Shown: in pieces, positions 49,821 through 60,225 of the stretch
Layout of the letters: each line of letters opens with the position of its first letter
Numbering within the stretch: the stretch's first letter is position 1
NCBI GenBank assembly: GCA_026225945.1
Contig: JAMJFZ010000769.1
Coordinates: forward strand, 2,890,001-2,954,000
DNA length: 64,000 bases
Source: Cricetomys ansorgei
Taxonomy: Eukaryota; Chordata; Mammalia; Rodentia; Nesomyidae
Direction of reading: 5' to 3'
Translations under genes and position numbers: made by a program
Notes under the pieces: model-generated
Databases searched by the model: none
Seen by the model: the letters and a program-made list of their open reading frames with translations, nothing else
What the model was told of the DNA's origin: nothing

Positions 49821-50566
49821 TTTAATTATTCTAGTTCAAAAATATTCAGAAGTTTTTGGCACAAAACTTGTGGGAATAACCAACAAATACCTAATTTGAT
49901 GAGAATAAGCACTTTTTGTAAAAGGTCATGGAAGTAGGTCAATTTCCATTTTCCTGAGGTATCACCATTTTGATTTCCATAATGGCTGTGTAAGTTTGCA
50001 TTCCCACCAGCATTGAAGGAGTGTTCCTCTTGCTCCACATCCTTGCCAGCATGAGCTGTCCTTTGTGTTAATTGAATCTTAGTCATTCTGAGATGGAATC
50101 TCAATGTGGTTTTTATTTGTATTTCTCTAATAGCTAAGGTGTTCCTCATCCATTTGAAATTCCTCTTTTGAAAAATTCTTTGATTAGCTCTATACTCCAT
50201 TTTTTGATTGGATTGTTTCCTTTCTTGATGTCTAGTTTCTTAAGTTCTTTATATATTTTGGATACTAGCGCTCTATTGGAAGTGGAGTTGGTAAAAATCT
50301 TTTGCCATTCTGTAGGCTGCCATTTTGTCTTGTTGACAGTGTCCTTTGCCTTATAGAAGCTTTTCAGTTTCATAAATTCCCATTTATTAACCATTGACTT
50401 TAGTGACTGAGCTATAGGTTCAGAAAGTTGTCTCCTGTGCCAATGTGGTTAAGGCTCTTCCCCATTTTCACTTCTATCATGTTCAGTGTGTCTGGTTTTA
50501 TGTTGAGGTCTTTGATCCACTTGGATTTGAGATTTGTGCAGGGTGATAAGTATAGATCAATTTTAA
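49821..50566 (-). mobile_element. L1 ORF2 C-terminus, antisense (inverted half of a 5'-inverted L1)
   Basis: The minus strand encodes a broken L1 ORF2 C-terminal region. Stretches include WEFMKLKSFYKAKDTVNKTK, NNPIKKW and TLAIREIQIKTTLRFHL, in the right order but in different frames. The plus strand shows the antisense landmarks tgcattcccaccagcattga and gaggtctttgatccacttgg. It stops abruptly at about 50566, where a sense L1 3' UTR starts. Confidence 0.92.
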
Positions 50567-51131
50567 TCCAGTCCTCACCAGATAGTTCCTCTTCAGCAGC
50601 TGAGAGGAGCATCTGGAGAAGCCCAGGGCCAAACGTCTTGCAGAGATCAGGTAACCACACAGAAGAGGGAGAGAGGCGATGGTGGAAACCACAGGGCTGA
50701 GGACACCAGGAGAACAAGCTTCACACTGTCAACTGAGCAGCATCCCTAGGGGCCCACACAGACTGAAGCTATAGATAATGGAACCTGTAGGATCCCCTAA
50801 ATATATCACATGACTATCTAGATTGGTGTCCTTGAAAAACTCCTACAGACTGGAGTGGAGTGTCTGACCATTTTAACAACCTTTGAGACTCTTTAACTCT
50901 TGCCAGGCTGCCTGGCTCACCGTGATGTAGGGATTGTTGTGTGTGGCCTCATTCCATTCTGTCACACCATGCCCTGATTGTGCTGTAACCCTGGGGTGAG
51001 GATGTTCTTTTCTGGGAAAAAGGGGTGACACTAGTGGGTAGTTATAGGGGAGATGGGAGGGGATGGGGTTTGGAGGGAGGGTAAGAGGGGGCCAGGATTT
51101 ATTGTATAAGTTGTATGAAAGAAAAAAAGAT
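50567..51131 (+). mobile_element. L1 3' UTR with poly(A), sense half of the 5'-inverted L1
   Basis: A GC-richer stretch, then the G-rich run (51049-51093), ggatttattgtataagttgt and an A-rich tail at 51116-51131. aaaaagactcat before the inverted half (49809-49820) and aaaaagatcat after the tail (51124-51134) could be a slightly decayed target-site duplication. Confidence 0.82.
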
Positions 51132-51236
51132 CATGGAATAATTTCTTGATGACAAGTTGAGTGATATCATGAATGCGACAGAACAGAAATAAACCTGCAA
51201 ACTATAAAGCAAAGGTAAAACTAATGATCCACATAC

Positions 51237-51238
<2 letters not shown>

Positions 51239-51292
<54 letters not shown>
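51239..51292 (+). repeat. Pure (TA)n microsatellite
   Basis: About 27 uninterrupted TA units, the longest pure TA array in the window. Confidence 0.98.
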
Positions 51293-51297
<5 letters not shown>

Positions 51298-52688
51298 CAT
51301 AAAATTTAGGAATATCTTTCTCTGAATACTTTATTTCATGACAGATATACAATTAGAATAAATGCATTTGTACTAAATTTAATCCTGGCATCACATCTTT
51401 TGCTTTACCTATATTAGTTTAATACTCTCAATAAATTTATGTCCTATGTATTCATATGCATTCTTTAAAATAGAAAAATAATTTTTGATCAATTATATAA
51501 GAGTCTAGACTACTTGCTGTTAGTGATGATAGTGGTATAATCCCCAGTTAGGAACTGAACAATGGTGATCCATCTCCTCAGACCATGTATAGTCAGTCCT
51601 GCAGCATATAGGAAGTTTCATCAGTTACAGACTATAAACTGATAGTTCCACAAAGGTTCATCACTTATTAATGGCATAGCTATTTTCACTATTTCTTATG
51701 ATGCTCACAAGAAAGTGTCTTAAGAAGGCATCTCTCAGAACATTTCCATGTCATTAATTGACTTCTAATTTATGCAAGAAAAATTAGCATTTACTGTGAT
51801 AGCTTCCTATTAAAGATATGTGCCTATAACCCAATGTTCCTATCATTGTTTCTGCCATTTTATAGAAATTAATATTTCTAGATTACATATTATAGAATCT
51901 GTTTGCAAAGTATGATAATGTTTAAAGGGAAATTACTCTGTATGCAGTTTTCATTGAAAGTTGTATTTACATTTGTGTTTACTCATCCTAGCACTGCAAA
52001 AAGAACTATATTTTCCAGAAAAACACTGAAATTCATTTAGGTTGAAATACCAAGATATACAAGACATACTGTTTGAATGAATGATATTTTGCTACATTAT
52101 ATGACAAACCCAGAAATGTTAAATGTACAAATTATATTTTATAAATGAGAATGTTTCATATCCTTAAAGGCATATAAACTTAAAGAATACAAAGCTTCCA
52201 ATTCCTACTTTAGGAAATAAATGTGACTTAATTCACAAAGACAAAGTAATAGAGAAATAATCAGTTAGCTACTTGTAATTGTGGTTATAAATTGAGAGAG
52301 ATTTTGGCATGGGTGATTGAATCCCTTGTTAGAAAATACATAAGTTATTGACAATTGAGTTAATAAGATTTCTCTTATGAAAAAGATCCTATTTGATTTT
52401 TAAACTCTATTCACAAGGCAGGTATTGTAATACACTTAAAGAACAACAATTTTTGAAAATGTATTCTAGTACAAATTTAACAAATTTACTGAAATATTTC
52501 ACAAGAGAAATTCAGAGTAGCTAGTTATTTTGAAGAAAGTATAAAATGTGTAGAATGTTGCCCATGCTTTTCTATTTCAATGATGCTAGTAATGTGAATA
52601 TTTGAATATTAAAATCACAAGATTTAATATAATTTCTATTACTCCAAATATGCTTCTCATTTGATCTTTTTTTTTTTTTATTTTATTG
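51293..52688. other. Unassigned AT-rich DNA
   Basis: No gene and no repeat recognised. A run of 13 t lies at about 52667-52679, immediately before the L1 ORF2 fragment. Confidence 0.5.
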
Positions 52689-53716
52689 ACTTCAAGGAAG
52701 ACTTAGTAGAATACTCCTCAGAGTATTAATCCACAAAATAGAAACAGAAGGAACAATGCAAAGTTCACTTTATTAGGCCACAGTCGTCCTGATATGCAAA
52801 ACACAAAGATCCACCAAATAAAGAGAACTACATACCAATTTTCCTTATAAACAACATGCAAAAATACTTAAAGTACTCACAAACCAAATCCAAGAACATA
52901 TCAAAAAGATCATCTACCGTGATGAAGTAGGCTTCTTCACAGAAATGCAGTGATACCTCAACATACGAAATTTAGTGAATGTAATCTACCATATAAACAA
53001 ACTAAAAAGCAAAAGCACATGATCAGCTCATTAGATATCAAAAGTCTTTTTCGATAATCCAACTTCACTTCATGATAAAAGTCTTGGGGAGAGTAGAGTA
53101 GGGATACAAAAGACATATATAAACATAACAAAGGCAATTTACAGCAAGCCTATTACCAACATCAAATTAAATGGAGAGAAAATCAAAGCAATTCATGAAA
53201 AAGACAAGGTTGTCCACTCCTTATTATTTAGTATAGTACTTGAAGTTCTAGCGAGAATAATGAGACAAATGAAGATCAAGGAAATACAAAATGCAAAGGA
53301 AGAAATCGAAGTATCACTATTTGCAGATGATATGATAGTCTATATAAGCTACCCCAAAAATTCTACCAGGAAGGTCATATAGCTTATAAACTCCTTCATC
53401 AAAGTGACTACATACATGATTAACTAAAAAAATAAAATCAGTAGCCCTCCTGTATACAAATGACAAACCGAATAAGGAAATAATCAGGGATACAACACCC
53501 TTCACAAAAGCCAGAAACAGTATAAAATATCTTGGCGTAGCTCTACCCAAGAAGTACAATCCTTATATGCTAAAAACACAAGTCTTTAAAGAAAGAATTG
53601 AAGAAGGTATTAGAAGATGTAAAGATCTCCCATTCTCCTGGATTGGTAGAATTAACAAAGTAAAAATGGCCATTTTACCAAAAGCAATCTACAAATTCAG
53701 TGCAATTCCAATCTGA
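52689..53716 (+). mobile_element. L1 ORF2 reverse-transcriptase fragment, sense
   Basis: The nucleotide order follows the L1 ORF2 RT domain: gacttcaaggaagacttagt at the start, tgaagtaggcttcttcacag near 52923, ttaaatggagagaaaatcaa near 53167, and tttgcagatgatatg at 53320-53334, which encodes the catalytic FADDM motif. Several in-frame stops and frameshifts make it dead. It lacks the rest of ORF2 and any 3' UTR, ending abruptly near 53716. Confidence 0.93.
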
Positions 53717-54596
53717 ACTCCATGATAAAAGGAAGTTCAGCTGCTAGGCTGCCTGTGTTACACGTGACACACTCCTCCCCTATTACACAGCTGAACTGGT
53801 GCACCTATGTTCACTGGCAGACAGAGTGGAAGAAACTGTCATTGGAATCACTTTCATTTTCTTTGGTTCCAACGAGGCAACTTGAGTAAAAAAGTACGTC
53901 TGGTGGCTAAGCAGAAATCACCATGACAAGGTGGTGTCCCTCACACACCACTTATTACCAATGACTGACTTGTCATAACTGTCACCTGCTCAGGAGTTCC
54001 CATCAGGAACAAAATATTCACTCTTGTGGGAAGTCTTGAATGAGACACTGGAAACTGGATTCTGATAAACATCATCAAGACCTCATAAGAAGTTCTTCCA
54101 CCCACAAAAGCACAATTACCATGTGCACAGAAAGAAGGCTGATGGTCTTGACCTGTTGAAGGAATGGTGAGAAGCCAAGAGGCTGCAGCTGTGGGTAGGA
54201 ATTGAGGTGGGAAAGTGAACAGGCCATGAAGGGTGTTCGGTATTCTAACAGGGTTCGGACAATATTGAGAGTCTCAGCAGTTGCTGAAGTCATTAGAATC
54301 TGAAAGTGATATGACAGGACTTGTTGTCATAATAGGAAGATTGATGGTGGTCAGAGGGCAGTTTCAAGAAATAAAGATTAGAAAAGGAAAGAAACTGCCA
54401 TCTATGTGACATGTCAAGGGCAAGAGGCCGTTCATCCCAGGCAGTCTGGACAGAGAATAACCTCGGGTCATTATACCTTCTTAAAATGACATTAATTAAC
54501 ATATTATTTGATATTGTCCCCAAATGGAGCCATATAAGGATTAAAAAGATAATGAAGAGCATAAAATATTCAGTAAAAGAAGGCCAACTTAAAATT
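53717..54596. other. Unassigned 0.9-kb block next to the L1 RT fragment
   Basis: More balanced base composition than its surroundings. No protein family recognised in any frame. A 10-bp perfect inverted repeat (agttcagctg at 53734-53743, cagctgaact at 53788-53797) lies at its left end. It could be an unfamiliar LTR, a retrocopy, or L1-associated sequence. Confidence 0.45.
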
Positions 54597-54608
54597 TTAA
54601 GTAGTCAG
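54597..54608 (+). repeat. Target-site duplication, left copy
   Basis: ttaagtagtcag, identical to 54852-54863, flanks the small inverted L1. Confidence 0.92.
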
Positions 54609-54742
54609 GCCTGACCATTCAGTTTCAGATAGCCAATTGATGTGCTCTTCCCTGGAGAACACTTTGTTTCACTTTCATCAGTCCTTAGTTGCCTGTACAT
54701 CTTTGTGTAGAGTTGAGGCCTCATAAACTCACCCCATCCCTA
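54609..54742 (-). mobile_element. Small 5'-inverted L1: antisense half (3' UTR)
   Basis: agccaattgatgtgctcttc, ccttagttgcctgtacatct and gtagagttgaggcctcataa are the antisense L1 3' UTR, the same part as at 530-600 and 1108-1180. Confidence 0.9.
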
Positions 54743-54851
54743 TCTACAAAGAGGGATGAATCTGAAAAAAGGCAACAAGAGGGAGGAAATGGAAGGGGGA
54801 AATGATATAATTATATCATAATCTAAAAAAATAAAAGAAGTAATAAAAATG
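54743..54851 (+). mobile_element. Small 5'-inverted L1: sense half with poly(A)
   Basis: aaagagggatgaatctg, then aatggaagggggaaatgata, taattatatcataatc, and an A-rich tail form the last bases of a rodent L1 in sense orientation. Antisense and sense halves together are about 243 bp between perfect 12-bp direct repeats. Confidence 0.9.
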
Positions 54852-54863
54852 TTAAGTAGTCAG
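54852..54863 (+). repeat. Target-site duplication, right copy
   Basis: ttaagtagtcag, identical to 54597-54608, directly after the A-rich tail. Confidence 0.92.
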
Positions 54864-55149
54864 TGTTTGATGCTTCAGTTTCTCATAGAAATTCTCTAAA
54901 CATTAATGGAATATAGTCTATGCTACCCAAACTTATGGTAACTTGTGAACTGAGTAAACAGTTGACACAAAAAAGTGCCTTTCTTTGTTTTCTATGTGAG
55001 ATCTGGCCATAAAATAATTCTCTGTTATGCTTTCCCTGAAATAATATCATAACACCATCACATGCCAGAATTTTACCACATACAGGAGGAAATAAAAACC
55101 ACATTTAAACCATAATATCTCTAACAATTATTAATTTTTATATGAAAAC

Positions 55150-55318
55150 TTACATTTATTTTTTATTGAGGGAGTCTGTACACATCATCCTGTGAATATA
55201 GAGGTCCCAAGACAACTTTCTGGAGTCACTTTTCATCTTCCACTATGTGGATTCTAGATATACAACTCAGATCATCAGGTTTAGCAAGTCCCCTTTCCCA
55301 CTGAAACAGTTGGTTGGC
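55150..55318 (-). mobile_element. B3-type SINE, antisense
   Basis: tttattttttattgagggag, gacaactttctggagtcact, catcttccactatgtggatt and aactcagatcatcaggttta give the same antisense body as 21262-21465. Confidence 0.78.
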
Positions 55319-55529
55319 CCTATATTAATGTTTCTGCCTAATAGAACATGTTCAATGATTGTGCCAAAAGGTATAAAGTGCTAATTTTAAAAGTTCACAA
55401 AGTTCTAAGTACTTTTATCAACATTTCTCTATATGTTTGAAGAGTAAACACAATGAAGATACTAAGTTTATATATAGAAGCCCTTAATTCCTGTTAAAAT
55501 ACCACAAGGACATCTTAATACATACTGTT

Positions 55530-56180
55530 TTTAATTGTTTGAGAATTTCTTACACTGTATTATGATCATATTTATCCTCTCCACATTCCTCCCAGAACTA
55601 CGCCCTCCCCTCCGCCACCACCTGCTTCATGCCCACCCAACTTTATGTCCTCATTTTTTAAAACCCCTCCAATCCAATTAGTGCTGGCTGCATACTATTG
55701 ACTGAGTATCCACTGGAGTGTGTTTCACCAACCAGGAGTTGCACCCATAAAAACTAAAACAGAGCTAACCACGATCCTAACTCTCCTGCTACATTGGCTG
55801 TCAATTACCAATAGCTTCTTGGCTAGGGTTGTGATGTTGTGCCCACCACTTCACTCCATTCTGGGCTTTGATCTGCCTTGGGCTTGTATAGGTTTTGTGT
55901 GTGTGTGCTGCCACAACACTCTAAGTTGACATAGGCAGCTTCCATTTGATGGCAAAAATTTAAAAAAGAACACTCTTTTATTGTAGTCACTCAATGACTT
56001 CAGTTCTTACAATCTTTCTCTTATTATTTCCAAAATGATTCTGGAGGTTTATGGGATGGGAGTGTTTATATAAACAGTCCATTTAGGGCTAAAAGCTCCA
56101 CAGTCTCTTATTCTCTGCATGTTGATTAGTTGTGGGACTTTATGTTAATCATCATCTACTACAAAAGGAAGCTTCCTTGG
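55530..56180 (-). mobile_element. L1 3' UTR, antisense, piece 1 of 3
   Basis: Starts with the antisense L1 tail (tttaattgtttgagaatttc, tgtattatgatcatattt). It then runs through caactttatgtcctcatttt and ccaatccaattagtgctggc, then ctcttattctctgcatgttg, to aggaagcttcc at about 56176. The next expected base of the consensus is found at 59030. Confidence 0.88.
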
Positions 56181-56814
56181 AGTTTCAAAACTTTAATGGA
56201 GTACATAGAGCATTCTGAAATTTATATAGAAAATCAAGGGAACTAGACTAAGTCAAGCAATAAAAAAAAAGAAATGGGAAATATTAATCTGCACTCTTTC
56301 AAAACTTAATATATATGTATATATATATATATATGTATATAGTATATATATTTACAGTATTGATACATGAATAATTGTCAGAATGAAAGATTCATAGTTT
56401 AATGGAGCACATTAAATCCATCTATAAAAAGCACCACTCAAATATGCTCAATTAAGTTTTGAAAATGTTACATAAGCAATTAGCTGGAGGAAAGATATCA
56501 TTTTCATTCAATCTTGTGGAAATAATCTAGTATGTGTAGGGAAAAACAACAAAATAAGAATGAAATTCAATGTCCTGTAGAGTTTAATTCAAAGTATATA
56601 GAAAATTAAATATAAAATGTGAAATCATTAAGCATTTAGATGGGTATCTTCAGAACCTAAGACTTGATTTTTCTAAAGTTCTTAGTTTCCACACCAGAAG
56701 CATGACAGCAAAGGAAAAAAAAAACTGATTTGATCAAAAAATTAAACAAATGCCATGAAAGAATACATAATCAAAATTCAAAGACAATGATACTGCTAGG
56801 AGGCAACGTACATG
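56181..56814. other. Unassigned AT-rich DNA with a TA repeat
   Basis: Contains an imperfect TA array (about 56308-56352). Nothing else recognised. Confidence 0.5.
56308..56352 (+). repeat. (TA)n imperfect microsatellite
   Basis: tatata runs broken by g at three places. Confidence 0.92.
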
Positions 56815-57155
56815 CTAACTGCGCATCAAGAAGGTACTTGTGGGACAGGGACATGAGCCAGTAGGTAATCCACTTTCAACAAGAATGTTAACGCTGGAGT
56901 TTGGACTTCCAGATCCTTGTAGTAAAAAAGCTGAGTAAGTATGACAATTGCATATGACCATAGCACTCTGGAGGAGGAAAAAGGGGATCCACACAGAGAG
57001 TGCAATCTCATTAATACTAGGTGGAATCAGCAAGTTCTGTGTATAGCAAGAGCCCTGACTTCATAAATAAATGTAGAAATTCTAAACCTATTAAGTAAAG
57101 CATTCGCCTTCAACTTTGAACCTCCACTTCATGTTCATACACATGCAAAAGCAAC
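56815..57155 (+). mobile_element. Composite SINE (B4/RSINE-like), sense
   Basis: aaaaaagctgagtaagtatg, atagcactctggaggagg, aggggatccacacagaga and gaacctccacttcatgttca follow a rodent SINE fusion related to 39607-39955. The head is weak. Confidence 0.55.
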
Positions 57156-57544
57156 CCAAATATATAGTCATACCACATGTACAAATAGAAAAAAAAAGGG
57201 TTAGTTTTGTAATGCTGAGAACTGACTAGTTTCAGATCCCAAAGCCCAATTAGCAAATATGGAGAAGATACAAAGATATATATTTCCAAGAGTAGTGAGA
57301 ATCTGAAGTTCCTGAAAAGTACTATTCAATACAAAGAGGTGATAAATATTGAAGGATGGGTTTGCTAATTACTTGGTTATCATATACATATAAATGTTTC
57401 AAAATATCATATCATGTTCTACAATCATTTATACATGCCATGTAAGACAAATATATTTCATTAAAAAGTAACAAATGGTTTATGTATATTTTTTAAAAAA
57501 TTGATACATCATAGAGTGCCATGTAGCAGTTTTCTCCTAGACTG
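57156..57544. other. Unassigned AT-rich DNA
   Basis: No gene and no repeat recognised. Confidence 0.5.
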
Positions 57545-58000
57545 AAACATTCCATCCTTCAGGGAAGCCCCTTAAAACAGAAAATAAACAACTCAAAATA
57601 ACTTCAGGAGGTCCGTGGACCTGACCAGATGCAAAAGGCCCCTCCCTCCCAACAGAAAACAGTAAAGACTGCTGATAGTCACTCTCAGAGAAGCCAAGCT
57701 GCAAAGAAGACTCTCAAGCAAGTGAAGCCGATCATCTGAGCTACCTGGAAGAGGGTTCAGCCTACTGAGGCTCCTGGAAAGGACAATCTCCAGCCTGTTG
57801 AGTTTCCTGAAGGCTGTCCAGTGTGTCTAGGTTACCACCACGTATGACCATGCTTGCTGGGGTGGGCTTTGGTAATGCAATTGCCTTTAAATTATTTCTG
57901 TTTCTGTAAGTAATCCCTCACCCACATTCTTTTAAGTAACCCCAATAAAACACATTGACTTACCAAGTTGGACTTTAGTATTATCCATACATTGGTCTCT
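57545..58000 (+). mobile_element. LTR-like rodent element (family not named)
   Basis: A GC-richer block with cctggaagagggttcagcct, ctccagcctgttgagtttcc, gctgtccagtgtgtctaggt and atgcttgctggggtgggctt, then accccaataaaacacattga, a polyadenylation-signal context. I recognise the text as a repeated rodent LTR-type sequence but cannot name it. It leads into a long TG repeat. Confidence 0.55.
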
Positions 58001-58031
58001 TGGGGTTTTCTTGTCAAGAGTGTGTATACAT

Positions 58032-58033
58032 GT

Positions 58034-58086
<53 letters not shown>
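58032..58086 (+). repeat. (TG)n microsatellite
   Basis: About 48 bases of pure TG preceded by tgtatg. The minus-strand open frames here are His/Thr repeats and not genes. Confidence 0.97.
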
Positions 58087-58087
<1 letters not shown>

Positions 58088-59017
58088 TTTCCCCAGGAAA
58101 AGTCTGTCACATAACACAGAGTCATCATAAATAATAAAAAGAAAGAGCCTAAAAGAACCAGTACATTTATATAGCACTGCCAGAAAGACAAAGGTCTAGG
58201 CACAACAGGTAAATCAATCTTTTATGCAAATGAAGAAAATGAAGAATAATTCAATTTACACATATGCACAAGAATACCAATGCCATTTTCCTGGTTTTAC
58301 ATTGTATTATAGTAGTGTTCAATATCCTTCTTAGCAAAATGTAGGTAAAAGATGCATATATTACTATCTGCAACACTATGTGGATCCATGATTATATTTA
58401 GAGAGAACATTTTTAATGGTTCTTAGGTAATTGTTTTAGAGAATAGCCTTAAGCTCTGTAAAATGACAAATGACTTAGGTTAAAGATGCCAAGATTAAAT
58501 AGAAAATAATTTTAATTAAAACTGAAGACATCTTATTTAAAAATAAAGTATGAATGAGTATGTAGACCAAAATTAGTATTCTGATAAAATTTGGCAAGGA
58601 CAGGTCAATTCAACATGTAGTTTAGTAATACTGTAGAATTTCAAAACTAAGTTATAAGATCTATATATAATACAGGGTAAATAATAATAGATTGGCGACA
58701 AAATTTAAATATTGGAGTGTACTTTGACTTCTTTGAAATTTTAATCAGGATAAAAAAAAGCCAGGATGCCAAAAATTCCTACACATATTTATGTGAAATA
58801 AAATTGGCAATGCAATTTTGTTTCATTATTAATTTAAGAGGCATTCTGAATCAAAAAGAGACTTCATATACGTTTTACAAGAACAAAAAAGCAAACAAAA
58901 ACATTGACAATATAAGCCATTTATTAATAATTTAATAGAAATCCTTTTGCAAAAATATGTCAGTAAGCTTCAGACTCATTAAAAAAAAGGGGCTAATGTG
59001 TTTCTATATGTTCCCAT
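58087..59017. other. Unassigned AT-rich DNA
   Basis: No gene and no repeat recognised. Confidence 0.5.
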
Positions 59018-59361
59018 CTGTTACATGAGGAAGCTTCTCTAATGATGGCTGAGCAGGGCACTCATCTATGAGTATACCAGAATGTCATTTAGGAGTATTC
59101 TATTGCTATGTTTTTTGTTTGGTTTTAGAACTATAAGAACTATAGCATTTGGTTTTGCCATAGGTTGCTATTTAGTCTCAGGTTTTTGGTCACCTAAACA
59201 GTGTCAGGTGTGGGTTCCATCTCATAGAGTGAGTCTTAAGTCAAATCAGTCAAATCAAATACTGGTTGGCTACTCCCACAAGCTTTGTGCCACCATTGCT
59301 TTAGCATATCTTGAAGATAGGACAACATTGTAAATTAAAGGATTTGTGGGTGATTTGGTGT
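59018..59361 (-). mobile_element. L1 3' UTR, antisense, piece 2 of 3
   Basis: Picks up at gaggaagcttctctaatgat where piece 1 stops. It runs through gagtataccagaatgtcatt, tgtgggttccatctcataga and gtgccaccattgctttagca to ggatttgtgggtgatttggt. Confidence 0.87.
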
Positions 59362-59716
59362 CACATGTTGTCATACACTCATAAATTTGAATGCTTGGCC
59401 ACCAGGGATTGGCACTATTAGGAGGTATGGCCTTTTGTGAGTAGGTGTGTCCTTGTTGGAGGGAGTAGGCTTTGAGGTTTCAAAAGCCCATGCCAGACCC
59501 AGTGGTTTTCTCTCTTCCTGGAGCCTAATTATTCAGATGTACTCCTCTTAGCTCCTTCTCCAGCATCATGTCTGCCTGTGTGCTGCCATGCTTCCTGCCA
59601 TAATGATAATGAACTAAACTTCTGAAACTGTAAGCAAGCCTCAAATAAATGCTTTCCTATATGAGAATTGGTCATGGTGTTTTTTCACAGCAATAGAAAA
59701 GTGGCTAAGACGGTGT
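59357..59716 (+). mobile_element. Rodent repeat insertion with 5-bp direct repeats
   Basis: 350 bp (59362-59711) flanked by ggtgt at 59357-59361 and 59712-59716. Inside: ggcactattaggaggtatgg near 59412, agcatcatgtctgcctgtgt near 59562, gaactaaacttctgaaactg near 59611, and the end signature ggtcatggtgttttttcaca near 59669. This is a common rodent element, recognised but not named. The L1 text on its two sides joins cleanly when it is removed. Confidence 0.8.
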
Positions 59717-60225
59717 TTACATTTCTCCTTGGGTAGTCTACAGAGTACCTTCCTGAAATAAAGACATCAGAATTTGGGATGAAGATTCTATGTAGAGACC
59801 AGCTCCATTTCTCCATGTTAAATAAGTTGTGTAGGTGTTGTCTTCAACTATGGGGCCCTGCTGTCAGTTTGTGGAGCGTAACCTGTAGTCTTGGCAACAG
59901 CATGGTTCAGTTGGAAATTCCCGTGGGACCTCTTTGCGGATTGCCATGGGGGCTTTCTGGCTAACAACTCAATTAGATGTCACTCAATCATGGTACTGGA
60001 AACTTCATTTGTTGACAATAGATGGCCAGTTGAGGCTCTGTCTCCTTCCATTATTTGGCTATATAATTTATATCTACTTTATGCATGCATATATTTTAGG
60101 AAGCTTCTAATGTATTAGGTTTCCATACTACTCCTCAAATACCCCTTAATTTTAGCTGTTTCTCTCAATATTCCATCCCTTGTCCCCCTCTGATCATCCC
60201 CTCCCCACTTGATCCTTCTGTCCCA
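59717..60225 (-). mobile_element. L1 3' UTR, antisense, piece 3 of 3
   Basis: ttacatttctccttgggtag resumes the L1, followed by gtctacagagtaccttcctg, aggaagcttctaatgtatta, ggtttccatactactcctca, and the pyrimidine-rich complement of the L1 G-rich run (60170-60225). Confidence 0.87.

Noticed and set aside
49826..50394. Two overlapping minus-strand frames (124 and 82 codons) that could look like a gene
   Set aside because: Both are decayed L1 ORF2 C-terminus (TLAIREIQIKTTL, NNPIKKW) and not a host gene.
57892..58203. Minus-strand 103-codon open frame
   Set aside because: Its core is a TG repeat read as His-Thr. The rest has no recognisable domain.
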